Shown here piece after piece: positions 19,182 through 27,234 of a stretch of DNA of 40,965 nucleotides. The notes below the pieces were generated by a model. That model saw nothing but the letters and a program-made list of their open reading frames with translations, was not told where the DNA came from and made no database searches. Both the position numbers and the translations under genes were made by a program. The first letter of the stretch is position 1. The number at the start of each line of letters is the position of its first letter. This DNA is from an uncultured Prevotellaceae bacterium. Its GTDB lineage: Bacteria; Bacteroidota; Bacteroidia; Bacteroidales; Bacteroidaceae. The stretch lies in NCBI GenBank assembly GCA_902799765.1, contig CADCBZ010000047.1, forward strand, positions 1 to 40,965, read 5' to 3'.

Positions 19182-19210
19182 CTCACTTTTCACTTTTCAC
19201 TTTTCACTTC
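19182..19210. repeat. Tandem 7-bp repeat CACTTTT at the kdsA 3' end
   Basis: Three full units and flanking partial units. On the coding strand (AAAAGTG) the repeat encodes the final residues of KdsA and carries its stop codon. A similar repeat lies at 20016-20043 at the end of the MscS gene. Confidence 0.75.
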
Positions 19211-19966
19211 TACCAGCTTGGCAACCAGTGGCTCGAGCTTGTCGAGTTCCAACATATTGGCGGCATCGCTCAGGCCTTCGTCTGGGGTGGGGTGCACCTC
19301 AAAGAAAAAGCCTGTGGCGCCGAATGCCTTGGCTGCCAGTGCCATCTGAGGCACGAAACGACGGTCGCCGCCCGTCTTGCCGTCACTGCCGCCAGGACGC
19401 TGCACACTATGCGTACAGTCCATGATCACCGTCGGCACGATCTCCAGCATATCTGGTATGTTACGGAAATCCACCACGAGGTTATTATAGCCCATCATGT
19501 TGCCACGCTCAGTGAGCCACACCTCCTTGGCACCAGCGTCGCGCGCTTTCTCCACAGGGTACTTCATGTCGAGCCCACTAAGGAACTGCGCCTTCTTGAT
19601 GTTCACCGTGCGCCCTGTCTTGGCGGCTGCCACCAGCAAGTCTGTCTGCCGACAGAGGAAGGCTGGGATCTGCAGCACGTCACAGACCTCTCCAGCAGCG
19701 ACTGCCTGCTGACTCTCATGGATATCGGTCAGGATGCGCAGCCCATAACGCGCCTTGATGTCGGCCAGCATCTGGAGTCCACGCTCCATACCTGGTCCGC
19801 GGAAAGAGCGGATCGAGGTGCGGTTGGCCTTGTCAAATGAGGCTTTGAAGATGATGTCTGTGCCTAACTTGGTGTTGATTTCCACCAATTTACGTGCGAC
19901 GGTATCGAGCAGCTCCGCTGACTCAATGACACACGGTCCGGCTATAATAGTTGTCTTGTTACTCAT
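19190..19966 (-). CDS. kdsA: 3-deoxy-8-phosphooctulonate synthase (KDO-8-P synthase)
   Basis: Condenses arabinose-5-phosphate with phosphoenolpyruvate to KDO-8-phosphate in lipopolysaccharide synthesis. It shows AGPCVIES near residue 10, FKASFDKANRTSIRSFRGPG, and TDIHE. The Cys in AGPC marks the metal-dependent class; the metal-free E. coli type has Asn there. Length is 258 residues from the ATG at 19964-19966. It is the first gene of an operon continuing with kdsD. Confidence 0.96.
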   Translation of the reverse strand: MSNKTTIIAGPCVIESAELLDTVARKLVEINTKLGTDIIFKASFDKANRTSIRSFRGPGMERGLQMLADIKARYGLRILTDIHESQQAVAAGEVCDVLQIPAFLCRQTDLLVAAAKTGRTVNIKKAQFLSGLDMKYPVEKARDAGAKEVWLTERGNMMGYNNLVVDFRNIPDMLEIVPTVIMDCTHSVQRPGGSDGKTGGDRRFVPQMALAAKAFGATGFFFEVHPTPDEGLSDAANMLELDKLEPLVAKLVEVKSEK

Positions 19967-19976
19967 AATGATGTTG

Positions 19977-20008
19977 CAAAAATACACATTTTCCTTAAAA
20001 CCACCAAA
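19977..20008 (-). promoter_or_regulatory. kdsA operon promoter
   Basis: On the minus strand: TTTG (20005-20008), 20 bases, TATTTTTG (19977-19984). The kdsA ATG is ten bases beyond the box. Confidence 0.75.
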
Positions 20009-20015
20009 TATTCTT

Positions 20016-20043
20016 CACATTTTTCACTTTTCACTTCTCACTT
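20016..20043. repeat. Imperfect CACTTTT tandem repeat at the MscS gene 3' end
   Basis: A degenerate copy of the 7-bp repeat seen at the kdsA end. The MscS stop codon (20038-20040) is within it. Confidence 0.65.
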
Positions 20044-22368
20044 AATATGTATGTCTTGCTGTGGGAACGGAATCTCGATGTGGTTCTGGTTCAATGTGTC
20101 ATACACACATTTCAGCACATCGCTCACCACATACGACTTCTTCGGCGCGTCAGCCCATACGAACAGGTTGAAGTTCACGCTCGAATCGCCCATCTCCGAT
20201 ACCACGCACTTCACCTGCTTGCTCTGGTCCATCCACTGGTGATGCATGTTGTTCAGGGCATCCTCCACCACTGTGGTCACCTGCTTCAGGTTCGAGCCGT
20301 AGGCCACACCGAAGGGCACGACTGCCAGCACGTAGCCATGGTTACGCGTCAGGTTCTTGTAATTCTTGGTAAACAGCTGTGCGTTCTGGAAGGTGATCAC
20401 CTCGCCGTAGAGCGACTCCACCACCGTTGAGGTGTAACTGATGGAGGCTACCTTCCCCATGGTACCATCCACCTGGATCCAGTCGCCCACCTTGATACGG
20501 CCTGCCATCAGCGAGGCACCATAGTAGATATTCTCGATGATATCCTTCGAGGCGAAACCGATACCTGTTGACAGACCGCCTGAGATGGCCAACAGCCAAG
20601 CCACGCTGATATGGAACACCGACAGCGAGATCATCAGCCAGATACCCCAGATCAGCACCTGGATCACGTTCTTGCTCATCACCTCCTTCGAGGCAGCCGT
20701 CGTGGGGTCGCTGTCCTGATAGTGCTGGCGCAGCAGGGCGAGGACGGTATGCACGATATAACGGAACAGGAACCAGATGGTGATGACCATCGAGAGCTTC
20801 AGGATCGACACCTGCAAGTTCTCCAGGTCGATGAAATTATACTTGAAGATCTGCCAGCAGAGCTCGCTGAGGTTAAACACCTTCGCAGCCCAGTAGATAC
20901 TCAGCATGATTGAGTTGATGCTCAGCGCAGGCATCAGCACCTTCTCCACCAGTGTGTGAGCCCAGGTCTGGGTGATGGGCTTCTTCTCGAAATGCTTCCG
21001 TTTGGCGTAGAGTTTCAGATACTGGCTGATACAGGTGATGGTCAGGATGCAGGTCAGCTGCATGATCCACCAGATGAGCAGCTGCACCGCCAGCAGCGTA
21101 TAGCCTGCCCATGAACTGATTACCGATGCGATAAACACGATCAACGACACGTAGGTATAGAAGATGTCAGACTTCGGAATATTCTGGTTGTGCCGCCTGA
21201 TCACCACCCACTGCCAGATGGCACAGAGCAACAGGATGGGCGGCAGTATCAGGTTCACCAACTCATTCGGAATCAGGATGATCCGACAGCCTATCACGAT
21301 GAAGCCGATGCCGATCAGGGGCGCATAGATACGGAAGGCACTGCCTATCTGGTTACCCTTAACACGCAACAGGAGCGAGATCAGGATCACACCCAACAGC
21401 CAGGCATACTCTACCAGCAGCGTTGAGGCCATGATCACAAAGTTCTGTTCCGATCGGTTGATCAGCAGTCCCTGGATGATGGCGAAGGTGATGGTGGTCG
21501 TCGCCATGATGATCGCCGCCTGTTTATCCATAAACTCCTTGGTCTTGAAACGCTTGGGCAACAGGAATCGGAAGAACAGCTGGTTGAGCACGATGGCGAT
21601 GATGACATAGATGGCGATGACGACAAACAGGCCGAACACCCACTGTGAACTCCATTGCGACAGGTTATTGTCATCGATGGTGTATTTCTTCTTCACCGCC
21701 TCTGTCATCGTCTTCCAGCGGCGGTCGAGATGGCTTATCAGGGTGAAATAGCTGTCGCCGCCGTTGATGAAGATGCTCTGCTGGATGTCGGTATAGCGCT
21801 TCTGTGCGTAGTCGTTCAACTCGCTCAGGCGCTGCTCCGTCATATTGTAATAGCGGATGTTCCGTCTCAGCTGCTGATCGCCCTCGGTCAGCATGCTGCG
21901 GATGTTCTTGGCGAGCACCAGACAGGAGTCGCGCCGCTCCTGACCGAACTTCGTCGTCATCATGTCAGGCATCGACTCCAGGCGCTTCACCAGACTGTCA
22001 TAGCGTGCCAGCTCCTTGGTGTTCTTGTCCAGGAACTCCGTAAAGGGGATCTGATGGCTGTGGAACTCCCGATAGAGCTTGGTGGCCTCCTTACAGGCAT
22101 AGGTCATGTCAAACGGGTGGGTCTGCTCCTGCGAATAGAGCATCAGCGCGTTCTGGTCGGCCTGCTTCATGGTCAGCAGCAGGTTGGTGATCAGCTGCTT
22201 GGCCCTTTCCCTTCTCACGGCACTGCGCATGGTCAGCTCGTTATTATATTGCTCCAACTCCGATTGCAGGATGGCGAGTGTCTGTTCCAGGTCTTTCTCC
22301 TTCAGCACGGCCCCAGCCTCGGCGATGAAGCCTGTCATCAGGACGAATATCAGTAAAAAGCGTTTCAT
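20038..22368 (-). CDS. Large MscS-family mechanosensitive channel
   Basis: 776 residues: signal peptide, a periplasmic helical domain of about 220 residues, a series of transmembrane helices (from about residue 240) and a C-terminal MscS core. The pore-lining and beta-domain signature is GGLSTGIGFASKDIIENIYY followed by VGDWIQVDGTMGKVASI and a YGEVITFQNAQLFTKNYKN block. Such large channels release solutes on osmotic downshock. It has its own promoter and is separated from kdsA by a 71-base gap that contains the kdsA promoter. Confidence 0.93.
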   Translation of the reverse strand: MKRFLLIFVLMTGFIAEAGAVLKEKDLEQTLAILQSELEQYNNELTMRSAVRRERAKQLITNLLLTMKQADQNALMLYSQEQTHPFDMTYACKEATKLYREFHSHQIPFTEFLDKNTKELARYDSLVKRLESMPDMMTTKFGQERRDSCLVLAKNIRSMLTEGDQQLRRNIRYYNMTEQRLSELNDYAQKRYTDIQQSIFINGGDSYFTLISHLDRRWKTMTEAVKKKYTIDDNNLSQWSSQWVFGLFVVIAIYVIIAIVLNQLFFRFLLPKRFKTKEFMDKQAAIIMATTTITFAIIQGLLINRSEQNFVIMASTLLVEYAWLLGVILISLLLRVKGNQIGSAFRIYAPLIGIGFIVIGCRIILIPNELVNLILPPILLLCAIWQWVVIRRHNQNIPKSDIFYTYVSLIVFIASVISSWAGYTLLAVQLLIWWIMQLTCILTITCISQYLKLYAKRKHFEKKPITQTWAHTLVEKVLMPALSINSIMLSIYWAAKVFNLSELCWQIFKYNFIDLENLQVSILKLSMVITIWFLFRYIVHTVLALLRQHYQDSDPTTAASKEVMSKNVIQVLIWGIWLMISLSVFHISVAWLLAISGGLSTGIGFASKDIIENIYYGASLMAGRIKVGDWIQVDGTMGKVASISYTSTVVESLYGEVITFQNAQLFTKNYKNLTRNHGYVLAVVPFGVAYGSNLKQVTTVVEDALNNMHHQWMDQSKQVKCVVSEMGDSSVNFNLFVWADAPKKSYVVSDVLKCVYDTLNQNHIEIPFPQQDIHIK

Positions 22369-22404
22369 CTGTTGTTTCTGTACTTATTTATTTTTTTTGT
22401 TCGG

Positions 22405-22412
22405 CAAAGGTA
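22405..22412 (-). promoter_or_regulatory. -7 box of the MscS gene
   Basis: TACCTTTG on the minus strand, 36 bases before the start codon. The -33 element is not clear. Confidence 0.6.
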
Positions 22413-22476
22413 CGAAAAAAAACATATTCATAAGAAAAAAACTGCCATAAACTGATGGTTTTAAATCTTTTTTGAT

Positions 22477-22484
22477 TACTTTTG
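22477..22484 (+). promoter_or_regulatory. -7 box of the BadF-type kinase gene
   Basis: TACTTTTG, 28 bases before the ATG. The upstream -33 TTTG is degenerate. Confidence 0.6.
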
Positions 22485-22512
22485 CAGCGTAAACCATCAA
22501 AAATTACGAGAA

Positions 22513-23394
22513 ATGATACTAATTGCAGATAGTGGAAGTACCAAAACCGACTGGGCGATCGTCACCAGTGCGTCGCAGCCGGTAGTCCTTAATACACAGG
22601 GTATCAACCCCGTTCATCAGTCACGCGAGGAGATCGTCCGGATCTTACGCGAGGAGTTCGTAGGCGTCATGGGTTCCAACCCAGAGGTTCAGAAGCTGCG
22701 CAGCTCGGCTATCCTTACCCCTGAGTTTCCCTTTGCTGTCTATTTTTATGGCAGTGGTGTCCGCCCTGAGCTCGAGTCCTTTATGACCTCCCTGTTGCAG
22801 GAGACGTTCCCACAGGCGAGTGTCGTCGAGGCCCACAGCGATCTGTTGGGTGCCGCGCGCGCCCTCTGTGGCCATAACTATGGTATTGCCAGCATCTTAG
22901 GCACGGGTGCCAACTCCTGTCTCTACGATGGTGAAGCCATCGTTCAGCACACCCCTGCCTTGGGCTATATCCTGGGCGATGAGGGTAGCGGTTCCGTTCT
23001 CGGCAAGCGTTTCATCCACGATCTCTATGGTGGCAAATTGTCAGAAGAAATCAAGGAGAAGTTTGAGAAGGATACGCGCCTGAACCTGCCAGAAATCATC
23101 AAGCGTGTCTATCGTCAGCCGTTGGCCAACCGCTTCCTGGCATCCCTCTCCGAATTCATCGGCAATCACCTCGACGATGCTGGTGTCAGAGCCGTCGTCA
23201 TCGACAACTTTGTCGATTTCCTGCGTTATCACATCCAGCCCTACAACCGTGCTGACCTGCCTGTCTCGTTCGTCGGCAGTGTCGCCTGGCACTATCAGGA
23301 TGAGCTGCGCGAGGCCGCTGAGCGTCTTAACTTCCGCCTCGGCACCGTCCTCAAGACCCCTCTCGCTGGTCTAGTTCGCTATCATAAACTGTAA
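22513..23394 (+). CDS. BadF/BadG/BcrA/BcrD-type ATPase, probable N-acetylglucosamine kinase
   Basis: 293 residues with an actin-like ATPase fold. The first phosphate loop is IADSGSTKTDWAI near the N-terminus. The ILGTGANSCLYDG loop lies near residue 135 and GYILGDEGSGSVLG near 155, a pattern shared with eukaryotic and bacterial N-acetylglucosamine kinases. The substrate is inferred from that pattern. It is followed after 12 bases by a cytidylate-kinase-like gene, so both are probably in one transcript. Confidence 0.85.
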   Translation: MILIADSGSTKTDWAIVTSASQPVVLNTQGINPVHQSREEIVRILREEFVGVMGSNPEVQKLRSSAILTPEFPFAVYFYGSGVRPELESFMTSLLQETFPQASVVEAHSDLLGAARALCGHNYGIASILGTGANSCLYDGEAIVQHTPALGYILGDEGSGSVLGKRFIHDLYGGKLSEEIKEKFEKDTRLNLPEIIKRVYRQPLANRFLASLSEFIGNHLDDAGVRAVVIDNFVDFLRYHIQPYNRADLPVSFVGSVAWHYQDELREAAERLNFRLGTVLKTPLAGLVRYHKL

Positions 23395-23406
23395 AATACT
23401 ATATTT

Positions 23407-24048
23407 ATGAATAAGAAAGAGCATTTTGTCATTACGATTAATCGTGAGTTAGGTAGTGGTGGTCGCACCGTTGGTGAGATCTTAGCTAAAAAACTTGGAG
23501 TGACCTTCTATGATAAGGCATTGATCAAGGCATTAGAAGAAAAGTTTAACCTCACAGCCGACGAGATTGAGAAGCTGAAAGGCCGCAAGACCAGATGGTG
23601 GGAAGACTTCAAGCGCATCGCTGAGGTCGGCACTGGGCTGGTCGATAGTAGATCCTGTCTGGCGAAATATGGTAAGCAGCCTGATGTGCTCACCACCGAG
23701 AACGTGTTTCAGGCAGAGACGGAGATCCTGAATGAGATTGCCGAGGAAGAGTCGTGCGTCATTGCAGGCCGTTGCGGTTTCTTCGTGTTCCGAAATCATC
23801 CAAACCATCTGAGTGTCCTCATCCAGGCACCGATGGCGAATCGTGTTGCACGTGTCGCCGCCAAACAGCACATCTCTGAGGCCGAGGCCCGTCAGATCAT
23901 TAAAAAGGTGGACAATATGCGCGAGAACTACGTGACGCGCTTCACTGGCACCACGCGCTACGACACTCGTAACTACGACCTCGTCTTCAACGCCGATGGC
24001 AAGACCGAGGAGCAGATTGCCGATCAGATCCTGTCGTATATTGATTAA
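23407..24048 (+). CDS. Cytidylate kinase-like family protein
   Basis: 213 residues of the P-loop nucleoside-monophosphate kinase type. The nucleotide loop is atypical, NRELGSGGRTVGEILAKKLG. It is followed by FYDKALI, CVIAGRCGFFV and a C-terminal RYDTRNYDLVFNAD. These match the cytidylate-kinase-like family common in gut anaerobes, which is distinct from true Cmk. The substrate is unknown. The ATG lies 12 bases after the upstream kinase gene. Confidence 0.88.
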   Translation: MNKKEHFVITINRELGSGGRTVGEILAKKLGVTFYDKALIKALEEKFNLTADEIEKLKGRKTRWWEDFKRIAEVGTGLVDSRSCLAKYGKQPDVLTTENVFQAETEILNEIAEEESCVIAGRCGFFVFRNHPNHLSVLIQAPMANRVARVAAKQHISEAEARQIIKKVDNMRENYVTRFTGTTRYDTRNYDLVFNADGKTEEQIADQILSYID

Positions 24049-24065
24049 TGATGGTAAAAACGCAT

Positions 24066-24098
24066 AAGACGTTTAAGACGTTTAAGACGTTTAAGACG
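24066..24098. repeat. Tandem 9-bp repeat AAGACGTTT, about 3.7 copies
   Basis: Units begin at 24066, 24075, 24084 and 24093 (partial). They lie between the cytidylate-kinase-like gene and its terminator. No coding role is seen. Confidence 0.85.
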
Positions 24099-24111
24099 CT
24101 ATAAAGAAAGA

Positions 24112-24148
24112 GATCCTCGACCACATTAATGGCCGAGGATCGCTTTTT
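24112..24148 (+). terminator. Terminator of the 22,513-24,048 transcript
   Basis: Arms GATCCTCG (24112-24119) and CGAGGATC (24134-24141) with some extra pairing inside, followed by GCTTTTT. Confidence 0.85.
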
Positions 24149-24190
24149 AAATACCTGCCAAGTGCAGGAAAATGAAATAATAAATACCTC

Positions 24191-24224
24191 GGACAGGTTT
24201 TGTCTGCCTCTGCCCGTATCTTTG
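24191..24224 (+). promoter_or_regulatory. Palindromic-operator promoter, copy 1
   Basis: GGACA (24191-24195), five bases, TGTC (24201-24204), 12 bases, TATCTTTG (24217-24224). The arms CGGACA / TGTCTG pair with one G-T. The normal -33 TTTG is absent at the expected distance; the left half-site stands there instead. Same spacing as copies at 35,341, 38,112 and 38,664. Confidence 0.7.
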
Positions 24225-24255
24225 CACCCAGAAACTTAAAATGGAGGGTAAAGAT

Positions 24256-24918
24256 ATGAAACAAGACAAAGATTTAATGTTCTTGGCCAGTTGCCAGAAT
24301 GATGACCTGCGTACATTGTGCGACATCCTCACCTATAATAATAAAGGTGAGGTAAGGCTGAGTGAGCAACTGACGGATACGGATGCCTATCTCAACTGTT
24401 ATCCGGACAAAATGAACCTGATGGCAGCAGAGCTGGCGGAAGAGTTGCGGAAGTTCGGCAGCAATACTGTCAGGACGATCTGTCGCAAGGGAGAAGCAGA
24501 CAGTTATGAGACGATTGTACGACGCGTATGTAAGAGGATGGGTGTTAAAGTGAATGACTGTGATGACACCCCAGCTATGGAACGTGAACTGCTGACTACG
24601 ATCTGCGAACAGACTACCAGCAAACTATCTGATGAAGAACTGGCCATCCGCAGAAACACTTACTTGCTGACAGAGATGATTTATTATGTCACATCGCGAA
24701 TTGCCAGTATGCTGTTAGGCCGCTGGATCGGTATGATGGGCATGAGTGCTGTCAGTCGATATTTGGGAATGGCTGCAGGTCCTATAGGCTGGGCGCTCTT
24801 GGCAGGCTGGACGCTGAGTGATATTGCTTCCCCAGCTTATCGTGTGATGATTCCAGCTGTTATCATGGTAGCCTCTATGCGCTTCCGTCAGACAGCATCA
24901 TTAACCCAAAAGTATTAG
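24256..24918 (+). CDS. YaaW-like protein (UPF0174, DUF3944)
   Basis: 220 residues. The N-terminus (DLMFLASCQNDDLRTLCDIL, then NNKGEVRLSEQL) is a DUF3944 domain. The C-terminal block PAYRVMIPAVIMVASMR matches the end of Escherichia coli YaaW closely, by memory of that family. A hydrophobic Gly-rich stretch near residues 145-185 could touch or cross a membrane. The biochemical role is unknown. I place the start at the second ATG because GGAGGG lies six bases upstream; an ATG at 24241 would precede that site. It is followed by an M48 protease gene after three bases. GC and codon use are still host-like. Confidence 0.75.
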   Translation: MKQDKDLMFLASCQNDDLRTLCDILTYNNKGEVRLSEQLTDTDAYLNCYPDKMNLMAAELAEELRKFGSNTVRTICRKGEADSYETIVRRVCKRMGVKVNDCDDTPAMERELLTTICEQTTSKLSDEELAIRRNTYLLTEMIYYVTSRIASMLLGRWIGMMGMSAVSRYLGMAAGPIGWALLAGWTLSDIASPAYRVMIPAVIMVASMRFRQTASLTQKY

Positions 24919-24921
24919 CCT

Positions 24922-25707
24922 ATGAAAGCTTCAGATATCATGCATCCAGAGGATGCCAAGGCATTACAGGTGCTGCGACGCCTGAAGGGATTCGATGAAC
25001 TTATTAGACTCTCGATGGAGTATGGCTATGAGCAGCTTTTTCGTGGTGAGAACCTTGGTATGCTGCTGAAAGTCAATGCCGAGAATTTCCCCAGTCTCTA
25101 TTCTGCATTCCAAGGGGTTGTGAAGACTGTCGGAATCCGAGAGCCTGAGCTCTATATCTACAACGATCCTGTAATGAACGCCTATACTTATGGTGAAACC
25201 AACACGTTCATAGCATTAAGCAGTTCTATCGTAGAGCGGATGAACATCGACGAGTTGCGTTGCATCATTGCTCATGAGTGTGGTCATATCCTTTGCCAGC
25301 ACACCTTGTATAATACGCTGCTGCGAACCATCCATGAGTTAGGCTATTGGCTGGAGTTGTTATCTTATGCCACTTTGGGGCCTGCCTTAATGGCTATGCA
25401 ATACTGGAGCCGCAAGAGCGAGCTGTCTGCTGATCGTTGTGCTGCAGCCGTAGTAGGGGAGCGTACATTTCAGATGGCCATGCTGAAACTCACTTGTGGT
25501 ATGAAGGAGATAAAGGGCAGTCCTTACCAGCTTGTAGAGCAGGCTCGCGAGTACCATAGTCTTGAAAGATCCTCAAGGATAGATCGTATTCAGCAGAACT
25601 GCCGAGTGGCCTTCTACACCCATCCCCAGATGGTAAACCGCGCCTGGGAGATAGATCGTTGGAAAAACTCCTGGCAATACAGAAAGTTAAGAAGTACAGA
25701 TAGTTGA
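24922..25707 (+). CDS. M48-family zinc metallopeptidase
   Basis: 261 residues. The active site is H118-E119-C-G-H122, with the third ligand in the downstream ELSAD segment (E167 and D171), as in the M48 Ste24/HtpX clan. The segment NAYTYGETNTFIALSSSIVERM is the usual strand and helix before the motif. Clear flanking transmembrane helices are absent, so it is probably cytosolic or peripheral. It forms an operon with the YaaW-like gene and may act on membrane-linked or misfolded proteins (inference). Confidence 0.88.
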   Translation: MKASDIMHPEDAKALQVLRRLKGFDELIRLSMEYGYEQLFRGENLGMLLKVNAENFPSLYSAFQGVVKTVGIREPELYIYNDPVMNAYTYGETNTFIALSSSIVERMNIDELRCIIAHECGHILCQHTLYNTLLRTIHELGYWLELLSYATLGPALMAMQYWSRKSELSADRCAAAVVGERTFQMAMLKLTCGMKEIKGSPYQLVEQAREYHSLERSSRIDRIQQNCRVAFYTHPQMVNRAWEIDRWKNSWQYRKLRSTDS

Positions 25708-25715
25708 ACAAATAA
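25647..25715 (+). repeat. 69-bp direct repeat, intact copy in the M48 gene 3' end
   Basis: Aligns without gaps to 26399-26467. The central GGCAATACAGAAAGTTAAGA and the terminal GTTGAACAAATAA are identical. Confidence 0.8.
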
Positions 25716-25720
25716 TAAAA

Positions 25721-25951
25721 ATGATTATGGCATTAGATATTGTAACTAAAGGTATTCCATTCCTTCACATGGCTATAGTTGCAGCTATGGTGTTTGCTGG
25801 TGTTCCCCGAATCTTTTCCTATACAGCATTGCTCTGGGGCGCATGTTCCATCATGTCAATCCCTCTCACTGAGGAAGAGTTCTGCTTGGAATTTCCCTCC
25901 TTATGGCGATACAGACATCTGTTTGCTTTGGGAATTTGCTTTATGATTTAA
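25721..25951 (+). CDS. Small membrane protein of unknown function
   Basis: 76 residues (or 74 from the ATG at 25727). Two hydrophobic segments are visible, about residues 12-35 (FLHMAIVAAMVFAGV) and a short one at the C-terminus (LFALGICFMI), with an acidic stretch between. I do not recognise it. It lies between the two copies of the 69-bp repeat, 10 bases before the next gene. Confidence 0.55.
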   Translation: MIMALDIVTKGIPFLHMAIVAAMVFAGVPRIFSYTALLWGACSIMSIPLTEEEFCLEFPSLWRYRHLFALGICFMI

Positions 25952-25961
25952 TAATAGGTAT

Positions 25962-26387
25962 ATGAGATTACTGATTCCTTACAACGAGTTTGAGCAATTA
26001 CTCAGTGAGTATTTTCAGCAGAAGATGATTCGCCAAATTAAGTTGGCGTATGTAGATGAGAGCACCATACAGGTGAGTGCGGTAGTTAAAATAAAACTGA
26101 AGGTAGCGGAAGCAACAATTCCTGTTAAAGAAAAAGTCTCTGTTAAGATGGTGGCTGACAGTGACATTACGTTGACACATGCGGGAATGGCTTTTGATCT
26201 GAAGTGGGAACAGGTATTGGAATTGTGTGAGGATGTTGTTAAAGACATGCTGGAGGTACAAGACAATCATACAGTGTTAGTTCATGTTGATAAGATTGAT
26301 AAGCTGAATACCATTTTAGAGAAAGTGGAAATGCAAAGCATCAGTTTTGAGCCAGATTATATCAACTTGTGCTTTGCGCTGAAGTAA
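25962..26387 (+). CDS. Unrecognised protein with a paralogue at 34,970
   Basis: 141 residues, rich in alternating beta-type segments (STIQVSAVVKIKLKV, TIPVKEKVSVKMV) and ending with a helical and strand block around HVDKIDKLNTILEKVEM. The second half aligns along its length with the protein encoded at 34,970-35,293 (HLDRIEQLSSILDKIEI), so the two form a local family. No motif for catalysis is visible and no signal peptide is seen. Function unknown. Confidence 0.65.
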   Translation: MRLLIPYNEFEQLLSEYFQQKMIRQIKLAYVDESTIQVSAVVKIKLKVAEATIPVKEKVSVKMVADSDITLTHAGMAFDLKWEQVLELCEDVVKDMLEVQDNHTVLVHVDKIDKLNTILEKVEMQSISFEPDYINLCFALK

Positions 26388-26398
26388 GCTGCTGTTCA

Positions 26399-26467
26399 GG
26401 AGATAGCCCCCTAGAAGAAGTCCAGGCAATACAGAAAGTTAAGAAACGTAGTTTGTTGAACAAATAA
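26399..26467 (+). pseudogene. Degenerate duplicate of the M48 gene 3' end
   Basis: In the frame corresponding to the intact gene it reads QYRKLRN near the end and has an internal stop. Only the last 20 or so codons and the following bases are present, so it is a remnant and not a gene. Confidence 0.7.
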
Positions 26468-26498
26468 CATTGAGTGTTTAATTTAAAGAATAGTAATT

Positions 26499-27158
26499 AT
26501 GACAAAAGATGAAATGAACAGTCTCGTTGAAAACATGTCTGATGAAGAAAAGGACATGATGTTCAAAGTGATAGTAGAATCAATCGGATTTGAGGAGTTT
26601 CGTAAAAAGAAAGCCTCTTGGTTTGAATTGAAGGACATTCCTTATAAACTGATTGAGTCAGAGGAGGTGCCCAATACCCCACTCATGCGCAATTTCCTGT
26701 ACACATTTGAGTTTTGCCGTCGCCGTTATGTCGTAACTGATGATTTCGACAATTATTATTTCGACAATGACAAATTCCTTTTCCTCCTTCGACACAATTT
26801 CGGCATCAGAGTAGATCATGATGCAGACTGGACGCTCGAAAGCATGAAGGAACTGATGCTCTATATCGAGGCAGAAACGAAACCTGAGTACAGAGAAATG
26901 CTGAAAACAGAGATGGAGAACTACGATAAACAGAGACAGGAACTCTTAGACCTGTTTGTCTTTTGTAATAAACAGAAGAAGTTGCACTTTGGCAGCAATC
27001 CTGCCTTTTCGGATATAGATTATAATGAGTTGAATCAGCATCTTTACAACGATTACCACATCTATCTCTCAGCGGCAGACCGTCGCACACTGAATACAGT
27101 AGGCCGTATGATCAATCACATCATCTATCGTTTGAAAGATGGCAATAGTAGTTTGTAA
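26499..27158 (+). CDS. Unrecognised 219-residue protein
   Basis: A soluble, acidic and mostly helical protein. It starts with MTKDEMNSLVENMSDEEKDM and contains a Tyr/Phe/Asp-rich stretch near residue 85 (VTDDFDNYYFDNDKFLFLL). The end reads RRTLNTVGRMINHIIYRLKD. No signal peptide, membrane helix or catalytic motif is seen. It follows the M48 gene remnant and precedes the AT-rich cassette. Function unknown. Confidence 0.65.
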   Translation: MTKDEMNSLVENMSDEEKDMMFKVIVESIGFEEFRKKKASWFELKDIPYKLIESEEVPNTPLMRNFLYTFEFCRRRYVVTDDFDNYYFDNDKFLFLLRHNFGIRVDHDADWTLESMKELMLYIEAETKPEYREMLKTEMENYDKQRQELLDLFVFCNKQKKLHFGSNPAFSDIDYNELNQHLYNDYHIYLSAADRRTLNTVGRMINHIIYRLKDGNSSL

Positions 27159-27203
27159 CTGAAACAAACTCCAGTCCGTGATATGAAAAAAGTGAGTAAA
27201 TGC

Positions 27204-27234
27204 TTTGCCGTTTCAGAAATATTCCATATCTTTG
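27204..27234 (+). promoter_or_regulatory. Promoter upstream of the AT-rich cassette
   Basis: TTTG (27204-27207), 19 bases, TATCTTTG (27227-27234). It is the only strong promoter I see before the five-gene operon and would give a leader of about 235 bases to the first large gene. Confidence 0.7.

Noticed and set aside
21655-22356. 233-codon plus-strand frame opposite the MscS gene
   Set aside because: Antisense shadow of the MscS N-terminal region, with no motif.
24066-24098. CRISPR-like array
   Set aside because: Unit length is nine bases with no spacers, so it is a simple tandem repeat.
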